Part shown: piece by piece, positions 7,512 through 16,549 of the stretch
Numbering within the stretch: position 1 is the stretch's first letter
Layout: each line of letters begins with the position of its first letter
NCBI GenBank assembly: GCA_964455285.1
Contig: CAYVVG010000012.1
Location: 1 to 64,000 of the forward strand
Direction of reading: 5' to 3'
DNA from: CAIVAT01 sp964455285
GTDB lineage: Bacteria; Bacteroidota; Bacteroidia; Bacteroidales; FEN-979
Length of the DNA: 64,000 nt
The notes under the pieces: generated by a model
What the model was told of the DNA's origin: nothing
The model's input: the letters and a program-made list of their open reading frames with translations, nothing else
The model's database searches: none
Position numbers and translations under genes: made by a program

Positions 7512-9499
7512 TGTACAATGTTCACAACACCTTTAAATACCACGTCCCCACTGGTGATGATATCCTGTCCCGGAAAACTGATCTTGACCACCCAGATGTA
7601 ACTTTCCGGAGGACACACCTGTCCTCCCGCTTTGCCGTCCCACCCTTTATCCACATCATCCGATTCAAAGACCATCTGCCCCCACCGGTCAAAGATCACC
7701 ATGCTGAAGTTAATGTTACGGTACAAGCCGTTGACGCGGAACACATCGTTCAGCCCGTCGCCGTTGGGAGAAAAAGCATTAGGGATAAAATACTCGAAAA
7801 CTTTTACATACGTTGTGTCGGAATGGGTGCAGCAATAAACGTCTTTCACCCTGGCCCAGTACGATCCCTGGGTCCCCGCCACAATGGTGGATGCGGCAGA
7901 ACCCGTTGACCAGAGGTACTCCGGGAAACCCTCGCCCGCATGGAGGGTAATGGTTGAGCCTGTGTACAGCAATACGGTATCCTCCAGTGTTATGAAGGGT
8001 TTCGGATGACTGACCACCCTGACGGAGTCGGTAAAAGACTGACCTTCATAAGTCAGGGTGAGTCTTACTGTATACTGCCCGGGTGTTGAAAAAGGATGCA
8101 TGGGATCCGGAAGGGACGAGGTGGCACCATCGCCAAAATCCCACGAAACTGCATCGATGTTCGCCGGATTGGTAATGCGGAACCGTGTGACATCCCCTTC
8201 GCAAACACTGTCCCAGGTGAAGGGAGGGAGATAGAGGTAGCTCTGCACCAGGTTCGGCAGGCTGTAAATGCTCTTTCTCCCCAGCAAATCGAAGCGCACT
8301 CCCGGATTATGGTCCAGCCTGTTGAGATTACAGGCCGATCCCGGCCGGTCGGGGTTGTAGATCACCTCGAGGGAATCTCTCTTTATCTTGAGATTGTTGG
8401 TCCGGCTGATGTATATCCGGCCGTCGGGGGCCAGTTGCAGGGCGTTCCACCGAACATTGGCAGCCGAATCGATGATGACGGGGTTCGTCAGCCCGTTGTT
8501 CAGGTCGAACTGGTAAAGACAGGTTGGCTTCTTTGGGACCGTTCCTCCCAGGTAATCAAGAACGGAAGCATACAACATCCGTCCGCTGGGAGAAAATTCG
8601 ATCCCGTAAGGATGGATATCCGGTTTGTTCACCACGTAGCTCCGCGGGTTGGATACCCGGCCGGTCTCATTGTCGAAATCGAACAGTTCGATCCGCTTGT
8701 CGTAGGTAATCGACAACGCCAGCCTGGTCCCGTCGGGAGAGCACTTCATGTATCCTACCATGTTGTTGCGAGCCAGCTTGGTGGATGCGGAATGGCGGGT
8801 TCCGACCGCGCTTACGGTCGAGTCGACGATTCCCGATCCGGTGACCAGGTAAGCATGGAATTCGTCGGACTCCCACTTATGGGCGATGACCCAGATGCCG
8901 GTCTTGCTGTGGTTGGCCACTGCAGTCAGTTTCTGGCAGGAAGGGGTGACCAGGGGCAAATTGAGAACGGATGATACGGCATCGCCGAGCCCGTTCCGCT
9001 CCCGCATGTCGATGATGGAGTACCGGAGTCCCTGGGTCGTGTATTTCGTTGAGTCGAGCAGATCATACCGGACCATGTCGACCGTAAAAACCATGTACTG
9101 CGATTCCTCCCTGCCCATCGGCACGATGAGGCAGGGCTGGGTGACTCCCGGATCGCCCGCCAGCCCGGTCCCGTTCGGCATCGGAGAGAACGTCGTATCC
9201 CAAACGACCTTTCCGTTCGTAAAAAAACGGAAATTGCCCACGCTGTCGCAAACCGAGGCCGTCGCCTGGAAAGCGTTCATCAGATTCCCGTCGGCTAACG
9301 GAACTGCTTGCCCGCTCCTGAAATCGATGCCCGCCTTTTCGCCGAAGTACCATACCATGGCCTGTTTCTGCGAGCGGGGGCAATTGCTCCGGGTCCATGT
9401 TCCCTGGGCTGCGGCGGGTGCGGCCGGGATCAGGAACGCTAAGCAAGTTAGGACCAGGGCGGTGTAGGCCGGCAACCGGTATTTTTGCTTGGAAGACAC
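7508..9499 (-). CDS. T9SS type B sorting-domain protein with PKD domain
   Basis: 663 residues, GTG start overlapping the upstream gene's stop. It has a signal peptide (LTCLAFLIPAAPAAAQ), a long beta-propeller-like region (residues about 40-430, with SPDGTRLALS and SPSGRMLYASV), a PKD domain (WDFGDGATSSLPDPMHPFSTPGQYTVRLTL in part) and a C-terminal CHU_C/gliding-type domain (FIPNAFSPNGDGLNDVF...DRWGQMVF). The last domain is the type B signal for type IX secretion. It is therefore probably displayed on or released from the cell surface. The ligand is unknown. Confidence 0.9.
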   Translation of the reverse strand: MSSKQKYRLPAYTALVLTCLAFLIPAAPAAAQGTWTRSNCPRSQKQAMVWYFGEKAGIDFRSGQAVPLADGNLMNAFQATASVCDSVGNFRFFTNGKVVWDTTFSPMPNGTGLAGDPGVTQPCLIVPMGREESQYMVFTVDMVRYDLLDSTKYTTQGLRYSIIDMRERNGLGDAVSSVLNLPLVTPSCQKLTAVANHSKTGIWVIAHKWESDEFHAYLVTGSGIVDSTVSAVGTRHSASTKLARNNMVGYMKCSPDGTRLALSITYDKRIELFDFDNETGRVSNPRSYVVNKPDIHPYGIEFSPSGRMLYASVLDYLGGTVPKKPTCLYQFDLNNGLTNPVIIDSAANVRWNALQLAPDGRIYISRTNNLKIKRDSLEVIYNPDRPGSACNLNRLDHNPGVRFDLLGRKSIYSLPNLVQSYLYLPPFTWDSVCEGDVTRFRITNPANIDAVSWDFGDGATSSLPDPMHPFSTPGQYTVRLTLTYEGQSFTDSVRVVSHPKPFITLEDTVLLYTGSTITLHAGEGFPEYLWSTGSAASTIVAGTQGSYWARVKDVYCCTHSDTTYVKVFEYFIPNAFSPNGDGLNDVFRVNGLYRNINFSMVIFDRWGQMVFESDDVDKGWDGKAGGQVCPPESYIWVVKISFPGQDIITSGDVVFKGVVNIVQ

Positions 9500-11763
9500 T
9501 ACTCGATCACCAGCTTTTGAATGTGGGTAAACGCTTCATTGTTGATCCTGACGAGGTAGATTCCCTTCGGGAGGCCTTTCAGGTCGATGCTCACCGAAGC
9601 GGATGACTCGGTGAGGGATCCGAAAGCCAGATCGGAAATGACTTTCCCGAGGGTGGTCATCAGGGTGCAGGTGGTGTGCCCGGGCAATCCGGTGATCCTT
9701 ACGGTGACCTGATCGCGGGCGGGATTGGGATATACCTTCAACCGCTCGACCGGGTTGTTCTCGCCCACGCCGGTGCAGGCATCGGTGGCAAACACGACCT
9801 GGATGGATGCCGAGGAGCGGCATCCGTGCCGGTTGACGACCTCGACCGAATAGAGCTGCGCGTCATACCCGATGCCGGTCGTGCCAAAGGAGATGGTCCG
9901 GCTGGTGGCTCCGTTTGACCATAGGTAGGAGGAACCGGGGTTCCCGGCATCGAGTTCCACCGTATCGTAAATGCAGACCAAAGTATCGGGCGGCCCCAGC
10001 CGGATCAACGGTTCCGGGTACAACACGACCCTGACGGCACCCTGGGAAGTGTTGTACTGGTCGTTGACAGTGACATGGTATTCGGTATTCACCCCGGGTA
10101 TGACCATCGGGTCCGGTTCTGTGGAGGAAAATCCGGCCGGATCGGATGTCCAGGAATACGTGTAGTGACCGATATTTCCTCCCCCGGCGGCCGCATAAAG
10201 CCGGGTGGAATCTCCCGGGCAGATGGAATCGGGAGCGGCAACCGGATTGACATTCAAGGCTACACCCGTCACTTCCACCGCCACGTTGGCCTCGTTGGTG
10301 CTGATGCAGTTGGTGGCTAGGTCGGTGACCACCAGCGAATAAATGGTGGTCGAGGTGAGATTCACGGTTCTCGGATTCTGAACACCCGCATGGATCAGTT
10401 TGTCCGCCGGAGACCAGCTGAAGTAATAATCACTGTTGGCGCCGGTCACGGATCCGTCCAGAAACGTATAGGTTCCGTTGGGTATCGATTTAGGCTGACC
10501 TGCATTGGCGACCGGGAGCGGGATCACATTGACGGTGACGGAGCCGGTCACGGTATTGTATCCGTCGAAGGCGGTCACCTGGTAAGTTGAAGTCACTGCC
10601 GGTGCCACGGTCGGGTTTGGCAGCGTAGATGTGAATCCGTTCGGGCCGGTCCATTGGTAAGAATAATTCCCTGCCCCGCCGGATCCGATGGCCTGGATTT
10701 GGGTGGAGGTCCCGAAACAGATCGAGGAGGGATTGGCAACGGCGTTCACTGCCAGCGGTCCCCCCTGGATATTGACCGTGACCATGTCGGTGGCCTGACA
10801 TCCGGCTGAATCGTCGGTGACGGTCAGGGTAAAGACCTGGGCTGTAAAAAGATTCACGGTCTGGGGATTTTGTATGCTATCGTTCAGCAGTTTATTCGAC
10901 GGCGCCCATTTATAGCGGTAGGCTCCGCTGCCGGCCGTACAGTTGCCGTGCAGCGTGGTGGATACGCCGTTCAGGATGGTAGTGTCATTCCCGGCATGGG
11001 GCTGGGGCTGGAACACGGCCACTGATACAACCGAGGTATCAATGCTGGTTTGCCCGTTCACGACGATACGGAGGAAATAATCGCCGGCATTGACCGTGGT
11101 TGCATTCGGAATCGTGGGGTTTTGCAGGGAGGAGGTAAAGCCGGCGGGTCCCCACCAGTAGTAGGTGGCCCCGGTCACCGACTGGGCGGTAAGCTGGAGT
11201 GTCTGGCCCTTGCAGATCGGGCTGTTACTGGTGCAGGTGGGTGGCATGATGGAGCAATCCGTGGTCCCGGTCCCGCTGGTCTGCTGGAAGATGATGTTGC
11301 AGGGGTCGTTTGAATAGTTGGTGATGACCAGCATATAAAACTGACCCGATACTGCGTTCAGGATGTCACATGTTTCGAAAGCCAGCGGGGAGTAACTGCA
11401 GTCGACGACCTTGTTCTGGGTGAGTTGCCCGCAACACTCCTGGGAAGTGAACGGTCCCCAGCAGCAGAAGTCGATATCTTCCGAGGGCTCGCTGTGCATC
11501 TGGATGATGATATTGCCCGAGTTGGCGACCTTCATGTAGTACCAGGCCGGGTTTGGCCGGGTCTGCAAACAGGCGTAATAGGGCCCGACCTGTCCTGAAC
11601 CGGCGTTCACGCCGGCGGGAAAATTATAGAGGGTGCCCGTGCAGAAAGGGGCCGCAGATTCGCACAGGTTGTTGCCTCCCTGTCCCTGCTGGGCGAAGAG
11701 GGATCCTGCGAAAAGCAGGACGACGGCGGTAAGCAGGAATATCTTTCTCATCGCGGGCCGCAT
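9499..11763 (-). CDS. T9SS type A sorting-domain protein with Ig/PKD-like repeats
   Basis: 754 residues with a signal peptide; the internal Met at residue 5 (MRKIFLLTAVVLLFAGSLFAQ minus its last residues) is an equally good start. An N-terminal Cys-containing module (NNLCESAAPFCTGTLYNFP...) is followed by four or five Ig/PKD-like repeats with recurring YxWxGPxGFxS(S/T)LxNPT and VTDxxxxC motifs. The C-terminal domain (VYPNPARDQVTVRI...LPKGIYLVRI) is the type A signal for type IX secretion. A large surface or secreted adhesin-like protein is likely. Its stop overlaps the next gene's GTG. Confidence 0.9.
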   Translation of the reverse strand: MRPAMRKIFLLTAVVLLFAGSLFAQQGQGGNNLCESAAPFCTGTLYNFPAGVNAGSGQVGPYYACLQTRPNPAWYYMKVANSGNIIIQMHSEPSEDIDFCCWGPFTSQECCGQLTQNKVVDCSYSPLAFETCDILNAVSGQFYMLVITNYSNDPCNIIFQQTSGTGTTDCSIMPPTCTSNSPICKGQTLQLTAQSVTGATYYWWGPAGFTSSLQNPTIPNATTVNAGDYFLRIVVNGQTSIDTSVVSVAVFQPQPHAGNDTTILNGVSTTLHGNCTAGSGAYRYKWAPSNKLLNDSIQNPQTVNLFTAQVFTLTVTDDSAGCQATDMVTVNIQGGPLAVNAVANPSSICFGTSTQIQAIGSGGAGNYSYQWTGPNGFTSTLPNPTVAPAVTSTYQVTAFDGYNTVTGSVTVNVIPLPVANAGQPKSIPNGTYTFLDGSVTGANSDYYFSWSPADKLIHAGVQNPRTVNLTSTTIYSLVVTDLATNCISTNEANVAVEVTGVALNVNPVAAPDSICPGDSTRLYAAAGGGNIGHYTYSWTSDPAGFSSTEPDPMVIPGVNTEYHVTVNDQYNTSQGAVRVVLYPEPLIRLGPPDTLVCIYDTVELDAGNPGSSYLWSNGATSRTISFGTTGIGYDAQLYSVEVVNRHGCRSSASIQVVFATDACTGVGENNPVERLKVYPNPARDQVTVRITGLPGHTTCTLMTTLGKVISDLAFGSLTESSASVSIDLKGLPKGIYLVRINNEAFTHIQKLVIE

Positions 11764-12195
11764 TTATTGGTATTTATCATGGGAGGAAAGCCACTCGTTT
11801 TTCTGCGTATCGCTCCAATCCACAGAAGTCCGGTGGGTTTGTTCCTTCAATTCCCCGAAAACACGAAGGATCAGGTCGTCGTCGTAGGTTTTATCCGCCT
11901 TGAAGATGACACGGTCCTTGCGGAGGTCCGGATCCACGTTGACCAGTTTGCCGGTTCCGAAACTGAGGTTCATGAACCATACGCGCTCAAACCGGGTTGA
12001 AAGCATCGAAAAGTCGGCAAGGTAATACCTGTTCGTTCCATCCTGATCGATGCGTGCGGCGAATTGCCCTTTGAAATCAAAGCTTGCGACCTTTGCTATA
12101 AACGCAGGGTCATCGGGCGACACGATAGGATGCTGTGCGAACAGGAAGGCTTGGATCCCTGTCAGGAGAAAAACCAGGATTCCCGATAGTCTCAT
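11764..12195 (-). CDS. Small secreted protein of unknown function
   Basis: 143 residues from the ATG at 12195, which begins a signal peptide (MRLSGILVFLLTGIQAFLFA). The mature part has two strand-rich segments (FDFKGQFAARIDQDG, RVWFMNLSFGTGKLVNVDP) and a charged C-terminus. I do not recognise the family. The start is supported by a -7 element at 12221-12228. The stop abuts the start of the T9SS type A gene, so it probably leads the five-gene run toward tex and the barrel gene. Confidence 0.75.
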   Translation of the reverse strand: MRLSGILVFLLTGIQAFLFAQHPIVSPDDPAFIAKVASFDFKGQFAARIDQDGTNRYYLADFSMLSTRFERVWFMNLSFGTGKLVNVDPDLRKDRVIFKADKTYDDDLILRVFGELKEQTHRTSVDWSDTQKNEWLSSHDKYQ

Positions 12196-12220
12196 AATAT
12201 TTCGGCTAACTTGTGAAACA

Positions 12221-12228
12221 CAAATATA
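12221..12228 (-). promoter_or_regulatory. Promoter -7 element for the 12195-to-4663 gene run
   Basis: On the minus strand this reads TATATTTG, matching TAnnTTTG. It lies 26 bp before the chosen start codon at 12195. No clear -33 TTG at the expected spacing was found. Confidence 0.45.
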
Positions 12229-12269
12229 CAATAATTTGCATGAACGGGCATGGTGGCGGGATCCCTTGA

Positions 12270-13016
12270 TCACCAGCCGGATGCCAGGAGATCGATGATA
12301 TGAATGGTGCGGATGGGAAGGTTGTGCTTATCAATATAAGCCTGCTGGTTCATCAGGCATGATGAGTCGGTCGAGACAATGTATTCCGCTCCTGTTTCCA
12401 ATGCCCGGTTAACTTTTTGTTCGGCCATTGCAGAAGAAATCGGTTCGAATTTTGCGGAGAAGGTTCCCCCAAAGCCGCAGCAGACTTCGTTGTCCTTCAT
12501 TTCCCTGAGTTCCAGGCCGGCCACTCTGCTGAGAAGTTTCCTGGGTTCATCCTTCAGTCCGTATTCACGGAGGGCGGCGCAGGAATCATGATAGGTAACG
12601 GCATGAGGAAAAACAGCGCCGACATCCTCCACCCCCAGTTCATTGACCAGGAAGTCGGTAAATTCGAAAATATTCTTTTTCAGCTGCTTGTATTCCAGGT
12701 GGCAGGCTGTGTTGTGGAACAACCATCCGTAGTAGTTCCTGATGAAACCGATGCAGGAAGCCGAGGGCCCGACCACGGGGCGGTCGTTGGGAAAATCCTT
12801 CAGGAACTTCTCACCCATTTTTTTTGCCTCATCCCAGAAACCGCTGTTGAATGCCATCTGTCCGCAACAGGTTTGGTTGGGATTGTAATTGACCACGATG
12901 TCCAGCTTTTCCAGGATCCGGACCATGTTTTTACCTGTTTCGGGGTAAAGCTGGTCGACAAAGCAGGGTATAAAGATATCGACTAACAAAGGCGGAGCAA
13001 AGATTTGGGGTTCCAA
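12270..13016 (-). CDS. lutA: LutA/YkgE-type (Fe-S)-binding protein with CCG domains
   Basis: About 240-248 residues. Two cysteine-rich CCG domains are visible: CFVDQLYPETG...NQTCCGQMAFNSG in the first half and CAALREYG...NEVCCGFGGTFSAKF in the second. They bind an unusual Fe-S cluster in the heterodisulfide-reductase and LutABC families. In lactate oxidation LutA works with LutB and LutC, but neither lies next to it. The start is uncertain: TTG at 13016 would leave a leader of only a few bases after the -7 element, whereas TTG at 12989 gives the family's usual beginning (LVDIFIPCF). Confidence 0.85.
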   Translation of the reverse strand: MEPQIFAPPLLVDIFIPCFVDQLYPETGKNMVRILEKLDIVVNYNPNQTCCGQMAFNSGFWDEAKKMGEKFLKDFPNDRPVVGPSASCIGFIRNYYGWLFHNTACHLEYKQLKKNIFEFTDFLVNELGVEDVGAVFPHAVTYHDSCAALREYGLKDEPRKLLSRVAGLELREMKDNEVCCGFGGTFSAKFEPISSAMAEQKVNRALETGAEYIVSTDSSCLMNQQAYIDKHNLPIRTIHIIDLLASGW

Positions 13017-13027
13017 CTAATTGCTCC

Positions 13028-13035
13028 CAAAGGTA
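13028..13035 (-). promoter_or_regulatory. Promoter -7 element for the LutA-like gene
   Basis: The minus strand reads TACCTTTG, matching TAnnTTTG. It lies 12 bp before the TTG at 13016 and 39 bp before the alternative start at 12989, which favours the downstream start. Confidence 0.45.
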
Positions 13036-13089
13036 AGAAAAATTTGTTATGGCGGATACGGCCCCGGGCAGGAATATACCCGGCATGAG

Positions 13090-13140
13090 AAAAAAAAGTG
13101 GCGGAATACAGGATTATCACCATAATCCTGCTCCCGCCAC
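13090..13140 (-). terminator. Rho-independent terminator
   Basis: On the minus strand GTGGCGG at the foot and CAGGATTAT above it pair with their complements around a 4-base loop, with a small internal loop between the two stems. A run of eight T follows (13090-13097 read on the minus strand). It ends the transcript of the small secreted protein at 13169-13552. Confidence 0.85.
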
Positions 13141-13168
13141 ACATTCGTGCAGGCGATCGCCTTTGCCG

Positions 13169-13552
13169 TCAGTCGATCCAGATGCTGATTGACACGTTCC
13201 AGTCGCACTGGACCACCGCTCCCCAGCGTGCGTTGTCGATGGGAATCGAAAGCTGTTCTCCTTCATACACGATGAAGGGACCAAAAGTGAGGACACCCCC
13301 GTCTTTCACTGCCCATACTTTGGCAAAGACCGCGGTTCCTGAAGTGGAGCTGGAGGAAACTGTCACTTCCATGTCACGCTTTTCACGCGAAGGAGGCGGC
13401 GGAATCCGGGGCTTAATTTCCGCAAAACCCGTCATGTAGCTCGACAACGGGTAATTGTAGCTCGGGATGGGTCTGATCGGCAAATTCTGTGCCAGAAGAC
13501 TGGTGATCCCTAACAGGAGGAAGAAACCGGCAAAGAGGACTAACTTTTTCAT
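13169..13552 (-). CDS. Small secreted protein of unknown function
   Basis: 127 residues with a signal peptide (KLVLFAGFFLLLGITSLLAQ). The mature part has a proline-rich stretch (KPRIPPPPSREKR) and then a beta-rich region (MEVTVSSSSTSGTAVFAKVWAV) ending in a Trp-rich tail (WGAVVQCDWNVSISIWID). The family is not recognised. It has its own -7 element (13609-13616) and a strong terminator (13090-13140), so it is a monocistronic unit. Surface or periplasmic location is inferred from the signal peptide only. Confidence 0.75.
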   Translation of the reverse strand: MKKLVLFAGFFLLLGITSLLAQNLPIRPIPSYNYPLSSYMTGFAEIKPRIPPPPSREKRDMEVTVSSSSTSGTAVFAKVWAVKDGGVLTFGPFIVYEGEQLSIPIDNARWGAVVQCDWNVSISIWID

Positions 13553-13863
13553 AGGGTGGTTGTATTGAGTGTTTATGATGTCCGTAGAATCGAATTATAC
13601 GCAGGTTTCAAAGTTAGGTTACAGGCCTAACAGACGCAATAGAGGAAATCCATAAAATTAGACTGGGGAAAACCGCTATTTCTTCTGCAGGTTGGATTGC
13701 TAATACACTAATTTTCTGTATAATAGAATCACGATTTGGCAGCCAATCGGATCGCCACGTGTTTTAAAAAAAAACGAGAAAAAAGCAAAACGGGCAGATA
13801 TCCCGGCCGGAACGGGAAGAACTTATGGCATAAAAGATAAAAATGCAGATTCTCCGGGAGGAT
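13553..13863. other. Intergenic region of about 310 bp
   Basis: AT-richer than its surroundings and without a credible gene. It holds a -7 element for the 13552 gene (CAAAGTTA at 13609-13616, read on the minus strand). Near the response-regulator end there is a weak stem (TCCCG 13801-13805 with CGGGA 13813-13817) followed on the minus strand by T-rich DNA, which may terminate the kinase-regulator transcript. Confidence 0.4.
13609..13616 (-). promoter_or_regulatory. Promoter -7 element for the small secreted protein
   Basis: The minus strand reads TAACTTTG, a match to TAnnTTTG, 57 bp before the ATG at 13552. Confidence 0.4.
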
Positions 13864-14493
13864 TCAGATGATCCCTTTCTCAAGCAAGATCTTCACCAGT
13901 TCGGCATTGTTCTTTGCATCGCACCGTTCGCGGATATGTTTCAAGGTCTTCTCGACGGTCGAGACACTGGTTTTCTTGGCGTCGGCGATCTGCTGCTGGG
14001 TCAGTCCCGACGAGAGAAGGATCACCAGTTCCTGCTGGTTGGGGGTGAGATGATATTTCTGTCCGGAGAGCACAGCAGCCAGTTTCTTCTCATAATCGGG
14101 TTCAACGAGCCCTGAAAAAACGATCTGTCCGCGGATGACTTTCTCAAGGGTGGACTTGATCTCTGCTTTATTTGTGCTCTTAAGCAGGTAGGCCATCACC
14201 CCTGACTCGAACATCTTGCGCTGCCAGGATGCGGAATCTTCGCTGGTGAAGATCACGATGGGTTTCCCCGGGAAATGTTCCTTCAGTTTCTTAATGTTCA
14301 TGAGCGGATGGGCTTCCGGCAGCCAGAGGTCAAGAAGAAATATGTCGAATTTTCCAGCATCACCCCGGGCGACCGCATCGTCGGCGCTGCAGGCGCTATC
14401 GGTGATCTCGATTCCATCCCGCGAAGGGCGGAACAGGTTTTTCAGGCCTGTCACAATGACCGGGTGATCCTCGATTACAAACAGCCTTATCAT
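13864..14493 (-). CDS. LuxR/NarL-type response regulator
   Basis: 209 residues. An N-terminal receiver domain has the acidic pocket (FVIEDHP), the phosphoacceptor region (FDIFLLDLWLPEAHP) and the switch Ser/Thr and Lys positions (VIFTSEDS...YLLKSTNK). The C-terminal LuxR-type HTH is at residues about 145-205 (LTPNQQELVILLSSGLTQQQIADAKKTSVSTVEKTLKHI in part). It follows the TPR-histidine kinase gene by 21 bp and is its likely partner. The target genes are unknown. Confidence 0.93.
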   Translation of the reverse strand: MIRLFVIEDHPVIVTGLKNLFRPSRDGIEITDSACSADDAVARGDAGKFDIFLLDLWLPEAHPLMNIKKLKEHFPGKPIVIFTSEDSASWQRKMFESGVMAYLLKSTNKAEIKSTLEKVIRGQIVFSGLVEPDYEKKLAAVLSGQKYHLTPNQQELVILLSSGLTQQQIADAKKTSVSTVEKTLKHIRERCDAKNNAELVKILLEKGII

Positions 14494-14514
14494 GGTAACT
14501 GGGTTAATTTCATG

Positions 14515-16419
14515 CTATGGGTTGATGGGAAATGTGATATTCCACTGGGTTCCTTTTCCGGCCGCCGTGCTCAGGGTTGCCTGCCCCCCGACCAGTTTGG
14601 CTCTTTCGTAGATATTCCGGATGCCCATGCTGGGTTTGTTGCCCGGTCCCTGGGTGAAACCGGGACCGTCGTCGGCATACTTCAGCAAAACCCGTCCGTT
14701 CTCATGGAATATCTTCAGGGTGATGTGGCTGTCGGCCGCATATTTGCCAGCGTTGGTAAGCAATTCCTGGGTGATGCGGTAAAAATGGAGAACCAGGTCG
14801 TTGGGAAGGTCGGGAAATTGTTCGGGAATATCCAGGTTAACTTTCAGTTTCGACAATTTCTGCATATCCTCGCACAACCCCATGATCATTTCGCTGAAGG
14901 TAAAATGCTCGATCATGGCACGGTTCATCCGGTGAGAAATACGCCGGATGCTCGCACCCAGTTCGCGGATCCGGGTCCTGATCGCTTCCTTGGTCTCTTC
15001 ATCGGGAAAATCGACACTCTCGATGGTGCCGGATATTCCCAGCACCAGCTGGCCGGTCAGGTCGTGAAGCTCCCGGGCGGTCCTCCCCTTCTCGGTTTCC
15101 TCCATTTCGAGGATCCTTTTGGCCGAACTGATCTGCTCCCTCGCAAATCGGGTACGGTTTCGCTGTTGAAGGACCAGGGTGGTGAATACCGAGGCCACCA
15201 CCAGGAGCAGAGCAATCGCGAGCCAGAGTTCCGTTTGCTGAAGGCGGTTGGTTTGTTTCAGCAACTCCTTCTCCTCATTCTGTATGATCAATTCCTTGTT
15301 CTTCAGGTCCAGCTGTGCCGCCAGAAGCCGCACCTGGTCGGACCCGCGCTGGCGGTTGTCGATTTCGCGCGTCTTCATCGCCAGTTTCTGAAGTTCCAGC
15401 GCTTTTTTGAAATCGCCCTTTTCCACGCATACATCGGCATAGGAATCATACAGCGACGAAAGCCAGTCGTAATCCTTCAACTCCCTGGCCCTCGGAATGG
15501 CCTGGTCGGCCAGGCACTCTTCGGCCCTGACGAGATCTTTCTTGTCGAGGTAGCTGTAGGCCATGTTATTGTAGGCACCGAACAGGATCTTTGGCAGGTT
15601 GGCGTGAAGGCCCAGGTTCAGCGCAGCCTTGTAGTAATAGAGGGCTGAATCGGGATTGACCTGTTGGGTACCGATGTTAATAAAAACCACGGCCATCTGC
15701 TCCTCCGTGCCGCTCGCCCGGCCCAGGTAAGAAATTGCTTCTTTCTGCTGCGCGATCGATTTTTTTTCATCGTTTTCAAAAGGTTTCCGCGCAAGGTTGG
15801 CCAAAGCCATGCCCATCTGAACGTAATGTGTATCGCGACGGGCAATCTCCAAGGCGGATTCATACATTTTCCGGGCATTGACATAATCGTGCAGCCGGTA
15901 ATTGATATTACCAATCTCGTTGTATGCAAGGGCGACCCCGCTACCGTCACCCGAAGCAAGGGCCAGGCGGGCCGATGAATCGAGCAATGCCAGTGCCGAC
16001 TTGTAATTGCTGGATGCGCCCGACAGGACGGCCAGGTTGTAAAAGACGTGGATCTTCTGGGCGGTCAGCCCGCAGCTATCGGCGATATGCAGGGCCCTGT
16101 TGTAATAAAAATAACTCGAGTCCTTCTGGTTTTGAAGGTATGCTTTGCCCAGCCATTTATAGGCATCCACCCGGTCGGAAACCGATCGTGAACGCGCCGC
16201 AAAAGAGAGTGCTGCGCGCGCGTACCGGATGGCATCGGCGTTGTTGCTGGCCTTGTTCTTTTCAACCAGCAAGCCCAGGGCCTTCAGGGTATCACCCGGG
16301 CTTCCCATTGCATGGCCATCGGCCCGGGCCGATGGCATTACCAGGAATGCGGGTGCGGCGCGAGCTTGAAACAGGCTAAATAACAAGATGAGGAGGAAGA
16401 TAAATGACTTGTTTCTCAT
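14515..16419 (-). CDS. TPR-containing sensor histidine kinase (HisKA_3 type)
   Basis: 634 residues from the ATG at 16419, chosen because it begins a signal-like segment (MRNKSFIFLLILLFSLFQA) and has a -7 element 27 bp upstream. Residues about 45-400 hold tetratricopeptide repeats (YNEIGNINYRLHDYVNARKMYESALE in part). One transmembrane helix follows (LWLAIALLLVVASVFTTLVL). Then come the HisKA_3 box with the phosphoacceptor His (ARELHDLTGQLV) and an HATPase_c domain (ELLTNAGKYA, YADDGPGF, GMGIRN-like). The sensor part is periplasmic. It pairs with the adjacent LuxR-type regulator. Confidence 0.92.
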   Translation of the reverse strand: MRNKSFIFLLILLFSLFQARAAPAFLVMPSARADGHAMGSPGDTLKALGLLVEKNKASNNADAIRYARAALSFAARSRSVSDRVDAYKWLGKAYLQNQKDSSYFYYNRALHIADSCGLTAQKIHVFYNLAVLSGASSNYKSALALLDSSARLALASGDGSGVALAYNEIGNINYRLHDYVNARKMYESALEIARRDTHYVQMGMALANLARKPFENDEKKSIAQQKEAISYLGRASGTEEQMAVVFINIGTQQVNPDSALYYYKAALNLGLHANLPKILFGAYNNMAYSYLDKKDLVRAEECLADQAIPRARELKDYDWLSSLYDSYADVCVEKGDFKKALELQKLAMKTREIDNRQRGSDQVRLLAAQLDLKNKELIIQNEEKELLKQTNRLQQTELWLAIALLLVVASVFTTLVLQQRNRTRFAREQISSAKRILEMEETEKGRTARELHDLTGQLVLGISGTIESVDFPDEETKEAIRTRIRELGASIRRISHRMNRAMIEHFTFSEMIMGLCEDMQKLSKLKVNLDIPEQFPDLPNDLVLHFYRITQELLTNAGKYAADSHITLKIFHENGRVLLKYADDGPGFTQGPGNKPSMGIRNIYERAKLVGGQATLSTAAGKGTQWNITFPINP

Positions 16420-16445
16420 CACCGTCAGTACTGCATCTAATTTTC

Positions 16446-16453
16446 CAAAAGTA
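16446..16453 (-). promoter_or_regulatory. Promoter -7 element for the two-component pair
   Basis: The minus strand reads TACTTTTG, a full match to TAnnTTTG, 26 bp before the kinase ATG at 16419. This supports the downstream start. Confidence 0.5.
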
Positions 16454-16549
16454 CAAATAATATTCACACCCGGCTGATGGATAGCAGGATTATCGCCCAC
16501 TCCTGCCGGCACGCTCTCCGCTGCCGGCAACCTCACTTGCAGGAACAGA

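Noticed and set aside
13098..13439. Plus-strand open frame beginning in the 13090-13140 hairpin
   Set aside because: It starts inside a strong terminator and runs antisense to the small secreted protein gene.
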